DNA of 33,338 bases. Origin: Patescibacteria group bacterium (lineage in GTDB: Bacteria; Patescibacteriota; Minisyncoccia; Phycocordibacterales; UBA918). The position numbers and the translations under genes were made by a program. The notes below the pieces were generated by a model. That model ran no database searches. It was given only the letters and a program-made list of their open reading frames with translations, and was not told where the DNA came from. Each line of letters starts with the position of its first letter. Position 1 is the stretch's first letter. Positions 1 to 7,989 of this stretch are shown here, piece after piece. Where the stretch lies: assembly GCA_019752815.1 (NCBI GenBank), contig JAIELQ010000011.1, positions 1-33,338 on the forward strand, read 5' to 3'.

Positions 1-52
1 ACTTGCCGCCGATTTGCGTTTTTTTGCCAGTGATGTCGCAGGTTTTTGCCAT
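1..52 (-). CDS. rpmB: Large ribosomal subunit protein bL28, N-terminal fragment (truncated by window edge)
   Basis: Reverse complement of 52..1 reads ATGGCAAAAACCTGCGACATCACTGGCAAAAAAACGCAAATCGGCGGCAAG = MAKTCDITGKKTQIGGK, resembling the bL28 N-terminus (xxCxVTGKxxxxG). Not in the ORF track because it is incomplete. Confidence 0.75.
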   Translation of the reverse strand, partial: MAKTCDITGKKTQIGGK

Positions 53-139
53 ATAAAAAGTATTAAGTTGTGCCATACTACCAGCATCATCCATATTTTG
101 CAACCCCTTGTCGTCCATCCACTAACCCATCATCTACGT

Positions 140-440
140 TGTGGAATGAAGAAACGAGCGTAGCGACTATTCTGAATTTCTTTCCCGATTTTTTCTTTCC
201 TTGGGAAAATCGCTGGATGCTACGAACTTTTAAGCCATCACCGTGAGAAAGTGCCCAATGGCACTTTTGCAAGAGGTTGCCAGCTCTTTTGTTAAAAAGA
301 GCGACAACCTGAACAGCTTCTGTAAGAAGCAAAAAGTATGGCTCGAACATTAAAATCCTAGACTTCTTACAGAAGCTGTCCACTCATTGGGTATTTTTGC
401 AAAATCTCTCAATGAGTCTTGCGGAAGCTAAACGCTTCCT
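140..440. other. Hairpin-dense intergenic region between rpmB and the M50 protease gene
   Basis: Inverted repeats read directly: ACAGCTTCTGTAAGAAG (313-329) / CTTCTTACAGAAGCTGT (363-379), perfect 17 bp; GTTG..AGCTCTTTT/AAAAGAGC..CAAC (~276-307); AAGTGCCcaatGGCACTT (~249-266); ACTCATTG/CAATGAGT (~382-417); GGAAGC taaac GCTTCC (423-439). Confidence 0.6.
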
Positions 441-520
441 CACCTAGTATCTGACGGATTATTGGACGGACTCTATTGAGGTAATAGCGTGTTGATTTTT
501 ACGGACTCGCCCCGGTAATG

Positions 521-526
521 TATACT
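521..526 (+). promoter_or_regulatory. -10 element TATACT (extended TGTATACT), 8 nt before ATG; candidate -35 TTTACG with 17-nt spacer
   Basis: tttacg(498-503)-17 nt-TATACT(521-526)-agtaaaat-ATG(535). Confidence 0.6.
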
Positions 527-534
527 AGTAAAAT

Positions 535-1167
535 ATGGAACCACTTCAAATTGCGCTGATACTTGCCCTCATTATTTCAGTTATTATTCACGAAATGGCG
601 CATGGGTATGCGGCTAACTACCTCGGTGACCCAACAGCGCGGTTGCAGGGACGGCTTTCTCCTAATCCAATCGTCCACATTGACCCAATGATGTCGGTCA
701 TTTTGCCGGCGATTCTTATACTATCTGGTTCTAGTTTCGTCTTTGGTGCCGCCAAGCCTGTGCCCTATAACCCGTACAATTTCCGCAACCAAAAGTGGGG
801 TGAGGCGTTTGTGGCGTTTGCTGGACCACTGTCTAATATATGTCTCGCGATTATTTTTGCGGGGTTAATTCGTTTTTCGGACGTACTGAATTTATCTGAA
901 ACCTTTGTGTATTTGGCGTTTCAAATTGTTGCCCTCAATATCTTTTTGGCGGTGTTTAACCTCGTACCGTTGCCGCCACTTGATGGGTCAAAGATATTCC
1001 CAAAGTTCCTGCCATTTTCACTCCAAATGAAATACGAACGATTTCGGGAGTTTATGGAACAAAACGTCGCTTTGGCGTTTGGGCTCGTAATTGTGGTATT
1101 TATTCTATTCTTGGGCGGCCCACTGTCTGATTTGACCCGCACTATCTCGTTTTGGCTGGTTAGTTAA
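535..1167 (+). CDS. Site-2 protease / M50 family zinc metalloprotease
   Basis: 210 aa, multi-TM; HEMAHGY (HExxH) and NLVPLPPLDGSKIF (NxxPxPxLDG) motifs typical of M50B. Confidence 0.9.
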   Translation: MEPLQIALILALIISVIIHEMAHGYAANYLGDPTARLQGRLSPNPIVHIDPMMSVILPAILILSGSSFVFGAAKPVPYNPYNFRNQKWGEAFVAFAGPLSNICLAIIFAGLIRFSDVLNLSETFVYLAFQIVALNIFLAVFNLVPLPPLDGSKIFPKFLPFSLQMKYERFREFMEQNVALAFGLVIVVFILFLGGPLSDLTRTISFWLVS

Positions 1168-1258
1168 CCTTCGATTAAAAATTGCCAGGTACTGCCCGGC
1201 GATTTTTGTCTACGAGCCTTGCAAATTATAGGTAATAGTAGTATCTTATGCGGGCTTT

Positions 1259-1672
1259 ATGGCAACAATAAATCAATTAACAAAGAAGAAGCGTGTCGAC
1301 CCAGCTACTAAGCGCAAGACTGGTGCGTTGTACATGGGCTTTAACTCAATCGAGAACAAGCCTAACTACTACAACTCTCCATTCAAGCGTGGTGTATGTA
1401 CTCGTGTAACGACCAAGACTCCGCGTAAGCCGAACTCAGCGATTCGAAAGATTGCTCGTGTACGTCTCTCAAATGGAATGGAAATTACTGCGTACATCCC
1501 AGGTATTAAACACACTTTGCAGGAACACTCTGTAGTACTCGTACGCGGAGGTCGTGTGAAGGACATCGGCGTGAACTACACTATCGTTCGTGGTAAATAC
1601 GATGCGACTGGAGTAGCAGAACGACGAATGGGACGATCTCGATACGGAGCAAAAAAGCCAAAGGCAAAATAG
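1259..1672 (+). CDS. rpsL: Small ribosomal subunit protein uS12
   Basis: [68 protein letters not shown] is diagnostic of S12. Confidence 0.98.
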   Translation: MATINQLTKKKRVDPATKRKTGALYMGFNSIENKPNYYNSPFKRGVCTRVTTKTPRKPNSAIRKIARVRLSNGMEITAYIPGIKHTLQEHSVVLVRGGRVKDIGVNYTIVRGKYDATGVAERRMGRSRYGAKKPKAK

Positions 1673-1793
1673 CAATTTCCAAAATAAGCGATAGGCAGTG
1701 TTGAACTTCGGCAAAATGAAGTTCACCGTACTCAGGTATGGCTCACTCCATTTTCCTCGTTCGCCTCGCCTCTCATCTTATTTTGAAAATCGC
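1672..1793 (+). repeat. Stop-codon-proximal long hairpin element, copy A (after rpsL)
   Basis: GCAATTTCCAAAATAAG ... CTTATTTTGAAAATCGC arms; apex TTCA-CCGTAC-TCAG-GTATGG-CTCA (1722-1745). Same apex and length as three other loci. Confidence 0.8.
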
Positions 1794-1979
1794 ACAGTGC
1801 TGATGGAGAACCTTGGAACATAATGTATTCCAAGTAAAAATTACAAATAGTCTATATTCGCTACAGATAATGAAAGAGCTCAACTAGTAATAGTACGGAG
1901 CAGAATATGCGAAGAATGAAACAGGAGGCTTTGCCATACTATTCATTCTTAATTATCAAAACAATTAAGAAACTAATCC

Positions 1980-2450
1980 ATGCGACGTCCAATCAAAAAA
2001 CGACCAGTCGTCAAGCCAGACATCCAATTCGGATCGGTTGACATTGAACGCTTGATTAACTACATCATGCTTCGTGGTCAGAAGGAAACAGCTCGAAAGA
2101 TTGTGTACGCAGCTTTCGCTGAAATCAAAGAACGAAAAGACGGAGGAGACCCAATCGAAGTATTTAATACTGCAATTCGTAACGCTGGTCCAATGATGGA
2201 AGTTCGCTCACGCCGCGTTGGTGGAGCTAACTACCAGGTGCCGCGTGAAGTTCGTCCAGAACGACGTTTGGCACTTGCCCTCCGTTGGATTATTACCGGA
2301 GCACGCAACCAAAAAGGTGTCCCAATGCACAAGGCCCTCGCTCAAGAGCTAATCTTGGCAGCCAAGGAAGAAGGAAATGCGGTGAAGAAGAAGGAAGATA
2401 CGCATAAGATGGCTGAGGCTAACCGAGCTTTCGCCCACTTCGCTTGGTAA
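1980..2450 (+). CDS. rpsG: Small ribosomal subunit protein uS7
   Basis: MRRPIKKRP..INYIMLRGQKETARKIVYAAF..NAGPMMEVRSRRVGGANYQVPREVRPERRLALALRW: S7 family. Confidence 0.98.
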   Translation: MRRPIKKRPVVKPDIQFGSVDIERLINYIMLRGQKETARKIVYAAFAEIKERKDGGDPIEVFNTAIRNAGPMMEVRSRRVGGANYQVPREVRPERRLALALRWIITGARNQKGVPMHKALAQELILAAKEEGNAVKKKEDTHKMAEANRAFAHFAW

Positions 2451-2570
2451 ACCACATTCTCGGAAGATAACTTTGTCGAAAGCCCCAAAATTTTGTTCAC
2501 CGTACAATCAGTACGGCTCACAAAATTTTGGGGCTTTCTTCGCGTTCTCTCCTCGAGAATCTGGTTTACC
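2446..2570 (+). repeat. Stop-codon-overlapping long hairpin element, copy B (after rpsG)
   Basis: GGTAAACCACATTCTCG ... CGAGAATCTGGTTTACC and GAAAGCCCCAAAATTTTGTTCACCGTAC-aatca-GTACGGCTCACAAAATTTTGGGGCTTTC; the left arm includes the rpsG TAA. Confidence 0.85.
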
Positions 2571-2679
2571 AACATCGTCCTATCTAGACTAATGTCCCGG
2601 TCGGGATTTCGAGTTTTTAAAGACGGATAACATCTTTGTGGTATATTGCTAATCAACGTCAACCAGTTAGAAGGGAAGA

Positions 2680-3228
2680 ATGATGAGTTCTCCAGAAGAA
2701 GATTTCTCACGGGCGCTTAAATCTGGCTCGTGGACGAGCTTGCTCGGCAAGTATGAACACGACCAGATCTTGGGCTGGATCATGGATGACAGTTTCTGCA
2801 CTGATGCGAAAAGGCGCCCTTCAGAAGAATCACTTGCCAAGCTCCTGAAGGGTATGAATTTGGAGCGGCTCAGTTACCTGTTTGTCTGCTATAAACCTGA
2901 GCCACTCTTGCTTTTTGATTGGTACCATAATGTCACTGGTATTGCCTGCGATGTTTTGGTGCGTAAGTTCGCCCGATTGTCGGCATCGTTTAGGGTTTCG
3001 ATTTTCCGAAAAAAGTGTTTCGAAAACTATAAGGACAATTCCCCCCAAAAAAGCTCGCAGGCTATCCTCCTGCAGTATTTGGCGGAGAATATGTGGTGGC
3101 CTGCTCTGGTGAGGCCGGTGTTCCGGCTTGTTACTGGTTTGCAGCTGGGGCAAGACTCAGTTGCAAATGCAGAGGATATTGTTGACTCCTATCGTCACCT
3201 CTGTCACTATCTGTCTCCAGCCGTCTAA
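2680..3228 (+). CDS. Hypothetical protein (182 aa)
   Basis: Complete ORF with purine-rich SD-like AGAAGGGAAG before ATG; followed by an intrinsic terminator. Confidence 0.75.
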   Translation: MMSSPEEDFSRALKSGSWTSLLGKYEHDQILGWIMDDSFCTDAKRRPSEESLAKLLKGMNLERLSYLFVCYKPEPLLLFDWYHNVTGIACDVLVRKFARLSASFRVSIFRKKCFENYKDNSPQKSSQAILLQYLAENMWWPALVRPVFRLVTGLQLGQDSVANAEDIVDSYRHLCHYLSPAV

Positions 3229-3239
3229 CATGAAAAGGG

Positions 3240-3272
3240 TACGCCCGACTCAATGTTGGGCGGCTTTTTTTA
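3240..3272 (+). terminator. Intrinsic terminator
   Basis: cGCCCgactcaatgttGGGCgg followed by cTTTTTTT. Confidence 0.8.
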
Positions 3273-3389
3273 TAAAGCTCTGTCCGGGACTCTTTTAGTC
3301 TAGATGTGTCTCAGATGCAGATTTTTTATACTGACATTTGTTTCACCCATTTATCCCCTTAAATATAACTAAAATTTGCAAATTCATTA

Positions 3390-3395
3390 TATTAT
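3390..3395 (+). promoter_or_regulatory. -10 element TATTAT exactly 6 nt before ATG 3402
   Basis: TATTAT-aagtgt-ATG. Confidence 0.4.
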
Positions 3396-3401
3396 AAGTG
3401 T

Positions 3402-3638
3402 ATGCAAAAAAGTGCCATCACTATACTCGTCAGTTTTGGTATTGTAGCGTCAGTTTTAACTGCATACATATTGTATGGCATGGCGGTTGCAAAAAAGGAA
3501 AGTGCCAGTGTTCCTGTGGTAGATACTCCAGTTATGATTGACGCTACATCTGCCCAGCGCGCACTGCTTGAAGCTGTACCACCAATGTCAGAAGACGAGT
3601 ACCAAGACTTGCATACTCGTTTGGAAGCTGCCAATTAA
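3402..3638 (+). CDS. Small single-TM protein with YGM-A motif (78 aa)
   Basis: N-terminal TM helix, YGMAVAKKES, C-terminal AQRALLEAVPPMSEDEY; immediately upstream of a surface-protein gene; resembles the 20589 ORF. Confidence 0.65.
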   Translation: MQKSAITILVSFGIVASVLTAYILYGMAVAKKESASVPVVDTPVMIDATSAQRALLEAVPPMSEDEYQDLHTRLEAAN

Positions 3639-3655
3639 TTACTAATACATTTTCT

Positions 3656-4342
3656 ATGTTTAAATCAATTGAACTCAGTAGTCTCGTCACGTTAGTTCTG
3701 GTTGTTCTGGGTCTGTTTGCCTACTCTTTTTCAGGTGCTCAAAATTGGGCAGCACCATCGGCCACTCCACCTGGGGGTAATACCTTGGCACCAATTAATG
3801 TTGGAACTGATGTTCAGGTAAAGCAGGGTAATTTAGGAGTGAATGTACTTGCTACCGCACCGACCACTGGTCAGGTCTGGTCTAGGCAGTATTGTGATGA
3901 AAATGGTGCTAACTGCTTTACAGCGAGTCAGGTTGCAGGAGGTGGAGGTACTGCCACCACTACACTCGATCTTGTTAATGGTCTTCACTCATCACAGCAG
4001 TGTCGAAATCTCGGGGGGCAAGTAGTTACTTCAAGCGGCGCCAGTTTTTGTAGGTTTGATGGTGCGTCTTGTCCGACTGGTTGGATACAGTATGAAAATT
4101 GGCGGACAACTGCTGCAAATACTTGCAGACACACTTTTAATGATCCGCTCAGCGGTTCTCGCTCATGCGCACCCTGTACAACTGGCTCAAACCCATGGAG
4201 TAATACAGCTGTGGCAACCTGTAATTACCAGGGTTCCAGTTATTATAGAAACGCGGATGGTGATCGTTACCTAATCTGTGGTGGTTTAGGGGGAGGAAGT
4301 TTTACATGTAATGCCACAATTAATCAGGTTGGATGTTACTAG
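3656..4342 (+). CDS. Secreted/surface protein, modular paralog family (member 1)
   Basis: N-terminal TM followed by QNWAAPSATPPGGNTLAPINVGTDVQVKQGNLGV and QYCDENGANCF; same modules in 23127 and 27380 ORFs. Cys-rich C-terminus. Confidence 0.8.
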   Translation: MFKSIELSSLVTLVLVVLGLFAYSFSGAQNWAAPSATPPGGNTLAPINVGTDVQVKQGNLGVNVLATAPTTGQVWSRQYCDENGANCFTASQVAGGGGTATTTLDLVNGLHSSQQCRNLGGQVVTSSGASFCRFDGASCPTGWIQYENWRTTAANTCRHTFNDPLSGSRSCAPCTTGSNPWSNTAVATCNYQGSSYYRNADGDRYLICGGLGGGSFTCNATINQVGCY

Positions 4343-4544
4343 ATTTGCCTCCCACTTCTTCATTAAAGCCTCGTTAAGGACTCACCTAAGCAAGGTGCTA
4401 GTAAGTTGTACCAGGTTTTAATGTAAATGCTGATGTACGACATATTTTAATTCGTGATGGGGGAGAGACCCATTGTCTCGATGTTATCGGCACTCATGCA
4501 CAGTTGTACTAGTGAACTAAGCAAATTCTGATTGGTCTGATGGT

Positions 4545-5041
4545 TTGCTATACTACACACCTGTGGCTCATAACAATTATTATCTCGACTTGTGTGTTGA
4601 TACGTATGTGGTGTGTGGGGATCGGGTGTTGATTCGGATGCATGAAAAATATCATAACTGGGGTTCAGTGGGTGGTCATATTGATGCGGGGCAAGATGCG
4701 AACGAAGCGGCGATTCGTGAGAAGAAGCCGGCTTAAAGGTGGAGCTCGTCGGTCCAATTGGTTGGACCAAGATTGATACCGAAACTAATACAGATCTCGT
4801 GCCGCCGATGTTTGTGAATCGTCATACGATTAAGGGTGATCATGACCACTCGGCTTTTGTGTTTGCAGCCAAATCAGATAGTATGGAAATTAACCCGCAA
4901 GCAGATGAGGATCAGGGGGCGGAATGCCGCTGGGTTACTCAAGCCGAGCTCGATGAACTACTCGCTACCGACTCAAAGATGCGAAAAGAAATTCACCGCT
5001 ATGCGAGTGAAGCGCTCCGAGTAGTTCAGGCACGCACGTAG
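4545..5041 (+). pseudogene. NUDIX hydrolase split by a frameshift inside the Nudix box
   Basis: Frame 1: ...WGSVGGHIDAGQDANEAAIRE, then shift; frame 2 reads EEAGLKVELVGPIGWTK...HRYASEALRV. Net 7-nt deficit relative to GX5EX7REUXEEXGU. Confidence 0.75.
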
Positions 5042-5147
5042 ATTTTTCTAATGTACTGATGATGATAGATGTGACAAGCTCGTTTAGTCTTGAGTTTTGA
5101 AAACGAATAGGGCATAGTACCTATAGATGTATCAGAGGAGGTGTAAG

Positions 5148-5579
5148 ATGATTTGGGTATACCTATGGGCCCTTTCAATTTTGCCAGCTATCTACATTGG
5201 GCGTGAGTTAGACCATGCTCTGTCATGTGATGGTTGTAAGACAAAGTTTTGGCGGCGTTTGCGCCAGGATTTCTGGCTGTCGCGTCCAGGAGAAAAAGGG
5301 AACCTGGCCCGTATTACAAAGGTGCGTCAGTACGTGAGGCATTATGCTCGTATGGAACGAGGAGGTGGGATTGTGCAGGTTGGAAAACTCTGCACGCTAT
5401 ATCATCCTTTTCGACTGATTGTTTCTGAGGGGAACTTTCAAGCCTACGAAAAACACTTCATCCCTTCCAAAAAAGTATTTTGGATTGAGTTGGTAGCTTT
5501 TACATTCTGGCCAATATCTGTACCTCTGTTGGCTGGCTACGTACTTTTTAAAAGTCTATATAGAACATTCGCGTGGTGA
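5148..5579 (+). CDS. Hypothetical membrane-associated protein (143 aa)
   Basis: ATG 5148 with strong SD AGAGGAGG just upstream; hydrophobic N- and C-terminal segments. Start moved from ORF-track 5127. Confidence 0.7.
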   Translation: MIWVYLWALSILPAIYIGRELDHALSCDGCKTKFWRRLRQDFWLSRPGEKGNLARITKVRQYVRHYARMERGGGIVQVGKLCTLYHPFRLIVSEGNFQAYEKHFIPSKKVFWIELVAFTFWPISVPLLAGYVLFKSLYRTFAW

Positions 5580-5618
5580 TAGTAGCAATGCTATCCCTCA
5601 TGCAGACTCATTAAAAAC

Positions 5619-5650
5619 TAAGACCAGTGGCAACACTGGTCTCTATTTTA
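5619..5650 (+). terminator. Intrinsic terminator-like hairpin
   Basis: AGACCAGTGgcaaCACTGGTCT followed by cTATTTTATT. Confidence 0.6.
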
Positions 5651-5786
5651 TTCATTTTACCTACCAAGCAATTAATCTTCCCTACCATTATTATCTTGAT
5701 GCTAAAAGTAGGTAATCTTGTATTTGTAAAATGTTTAGGTATTGTAGTGGGTAGTAGACACACTGTTCTTGAAGGAGAACAAAATA

Positions 5787-6323
5787 ATGCCAAATGACAC
5801 GCTTGATGAAATTTGGATGGTGCGAGACATTACTCGAACCATGATTAAGAAGCTTGAATCTGGTGGCTTGCGCCCTGGTATCAAAGCTTTGTTCTACGAC
5901 CCGGATAGAGGTGAGACGCTCCTAGGGACATTGCCTGAGGGTTATCCGCTCCGATTCAATTTACCTGGCGGTGGGATTGACGCGGATCAGACCGCAGCCA
6001 TGGCTCTGTGTCGGGAGATTGAAGAAGAGCTTGATATATCTCTGTATCGGCCAAAGATGGTGATGTCGCTACCGGTAGTTGCTCATGGGGAGCTACCGTT
6101 CAAACGTGATGAATTTCGTGGCAAGTACGAATTTATTATAGCTGTACCTCACTTCAGTCTGGGATCTATCAAGGCTCTGCCTGACAGCAAGATGTTGTTC
6201 TGGCCGGCAATGGCTTGGCAGGAGGCTTTGGAAAAAATCCGTAGTCTGGCCTATGGTGGACCGGAAATGGTCGCGCTCTATGAAAAAGCCTTTAACCGCA
6301 TTCCCGACCTAATGTATCGGTAG
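5787..6323 (+). CDS. NUDIX-like hydrolase with degenerate Nudix box
   Basis: LPGGGIDADQTAAMALCREIEEELDI matches REUxEE but with E->Q and G->D. SD AAGGAG upstream of ATG 5787. Confidence 0.7.
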   Translation: MPNDTLDEIWMVRDITRTMIKKLESGGLRPGIKALFYDPDRGETLLGTLPEGYPLRFNLPGGGIDADQTAAMALCREIEEELDISLYRPKMVMSLPVVAHGELPFKRDEFRGKYEFIIAVPHFSLGSIKALPDSKMLFWPAMAWQEALEKIRSLAYGGPEMVALYEKAFNRIPDLMYR

Positions 6324-6335
6324 ACCACAAAGAGT

Positions 6336-6364
6336 AAAGCGAGCCCCCCAGGGCTCGCTTTTTC
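6336..6364 (+). terminator. Intrinsic terminator
   Basis: GCGAGCCCcccaGGGCTCGC + TTTTTC. Confidence 0.85.
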
Positions 6365-6408
6365 ATTGGTTATCAGTAGTTTCTTATGTCGATTTGCCGT
6401 CCGTGCGT

Positions 6409-6414
6409 TATACT
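6409..6414 (+). promoter_or_regulatory. -10 element TATACT, 7 nt before ATG 6422
   Basis: gcgtTATACTactggtaATG; lies inside the longer ORF-track call (6386), supporting start at 6422. Confidence 0.6.
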
Positions 6415-6421
6415 ACTGGTA

Positions 6422-6850
6422 ATGGAAAAGCTACCAAAAAAGGAGAAGATGGAGACTGTGTCACTTGTTGAACAAAAGCGAGTTGAAGCGTTAGCTTCGG
6501 TCCTCGACGAGCTCGAGAGTCGGTTTCCGGTGGAGATGAAACGAACGTTTATTTCTAATGAGCGTGAGTATGCGCTGACCAGTCCGGCTGACTGTATGGT
6601 GGCGTTTGCACAACAGAATCGAGAAGCGGTGGAAGCATTGTATAAAGAAGTGCTAGGTAAAGATGACTACCGGGCAGAACAAGCGGCGGTTAAATTACTC
6701 AAACTATTTGAAGCCTACGAAAAAACCGTTGCGCTTTATGCGGAACTGCAAAGTTACTACCCAGCCGCCGCCGCTCGCGTTACCGAAAAATTACCGCCAC
6801 TGTCTGAAATAACAGCACACGGGAAGGCGGTGTGGGATGATATTAAATAA
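6422..6850 (+). CDS. Hypothetical protein (142 aa)
   Basis: Start revised to 6422 by promoter position: MEKLPKKEKMETVSLVEQKRVEALASVLDELESRF... Confidence 0.7.
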   Translation: MEKLPKKEKMETVSLVEQKRVEALASVLDELESRFPVEMKRTFISNEREYALTSPADCMVAFAQQNREAVEALYKEVLGKDDYRAEQAAVKLLKLFEAYEKTVALYAELQSYYPAAAARVTEKLPPLSEITAHGKAVWDDIK

Positions 6851-6871
6851 TGTTCTTTAGCTCCTTATAGT

Positions 6872-7933
6872 ATGACAATTGATTTTGATGCTGAAATAAT
6901 TGCCCACCTTGAACAAGTACGAAGACTGCAAAAGCCGTCTGGGGTATTTACTGCATCAGCTCATGATGTAGCAACCGGTTACGACAAGGCGTGGCTGCGT
7001 GATATCTATTTTATGACGCTGGGATTCCTCGAAACTGGAGAAATTGAAGTGGTACAAAAGGCCGCCCGCGCCTTGCTCGAAGTGTTTGTGAGGCACGAAG
7101 CAAAAATCAGTTGGGCCATAGAACACCGTCCACACGAAACCTGGCAGCGCATTCATGCCCGCTTTAATCCGGAAACTTTTGAAGAGTACTGGGAGGAGTG
7201 GGGGAATAGTCAAAATGATGCGGTGGGTGAAGTTTTAAATATTTTAGTCGAACTCGAGCTGCGAGGTGCGAGTGTGATTAAAACAGATGAAGAACGTGAG
7301 GTGGTACAGAAAATCATCAACTACCTGGTGGCGCTTGAGTATTGGCAAGATCCCGACAACGGCATCTGGGAAGAGAATATGGAAGTTCACGCCTCATCAA
7401 TTGGTTCGTGTGTAGCTGCCTTGGAGAAGGCAACTCACGTAGCGTGGCTGTCGGTTCCGCCGGAAGTGATTGAAAAAGGAAAAGCTGCCTTGCGGACGCT
7501 GTTGCCGCGGGAATCAAAAACCAAGTTTGCAGATTTGGCACTGTTGTCACTCATTTATCCATTTGCAGTCACGACCGAAGATGAAACGTTGGAAATACTG
7601 CGTAATGTTGAATATCATCTCACCCGCGACAAAGGGGTGATTCGCTATAAACTTGATCGCTATTATAATCAAAATGAAGATGGCTATAGTGAAGAGGCTG
7701 AATGGTGTTTTGGACTCGCGTGGCTCGCTATAATCTATGCAGAACGGGGCGAAAAGGAAAAAGCCTACTACTATCTACGTCGTGCCAAAATGACGGTGAC
7801 TCCAGCGGGACAGGTACCAGAGCTGTATTATTCGCATACCGACATTCCTAATGACAATACTCCGCTCGGGTGGGCCGAAAGTATGTATGTGGTGGCGTTG
7901 CATAAGGTAAAAGAGCTTGAAGCGAGAGGGTAG
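6872..7933 (+). CDS. Glycoside hydrolase family 15-like (glucoamylase/phosphorylase-kinase-like) protein
   Basis: GVFTASAHDVATGYDKAWLRDIYFMTLGF, YWEEWGNSQNDAVGEVLNIL, DNGIWEE..VHASSIGSCVAAL, (alpha/alpha)6 barrel-type motifs of GH15-like proteins. Confidence 0.75.
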   Translation: MTIDFDAEIIAHLEQVRRLQKPSGVFTASAHDVATGYDKAWLRDIYFMTLGFLETGEIEVVQKAARALLEVFVRHEAKISWAIEHRPHETWQRIHARFNPETFEEYWEEWGNSQNDAVGEVLNILVELELRGASVIKTDEEREVVQKIINYLVALEYWQDPDNGIWEENMEVHASSIGSCVAALEKATHVAWLSVPPEVIEKGKAALRTLLPRESKTKFADLALLSLIYPFAVTTEDETLEILRNVEYHLTRDKGVIRYKLDRYYNQNEDGYSEEAEWCFGLAWLAIIYAERGEKEKAYYYLRRAKMTVTPAGQVPELYYSHTDIPNDNTPLGWAESMYVVALHKVKELEARG

Positions 7934-7989
7934 AAAACTAGTTGCTTGCAATAGCAACAATCGAGATATCAGTGGGTGGATGGCGGTGG

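Noticed and set aside
236-348. Possible fifth copy of the CCGTA/TACGG hairpin element (TCACCGTGAG and GTATGGCTCGAAC)
   Set aside because: The two half-motifs are ~100 nt apart and their flanks do not pair with one another.
313-379. Possible tRNA in the perfect inverted repeat near ggctcgaacattaaaatcc
   Set aside because: 17-bp stem with a 33-nt loop cannot form a cloverleaf; no D/anticodon arms found.
87-383. 98-aa minus-strand ORF upstream of rpmB
   Set aside because: Covers palindromic hairpins, translation has no recognisable features; better explained as non-coding structured DNA.
1469-1726. Minus-strand 85-aa ORF overlapping rpsL 3' end
   Set aside because: Antisense to a confident ribosomal protein and the hairpin element; no supporting signal.
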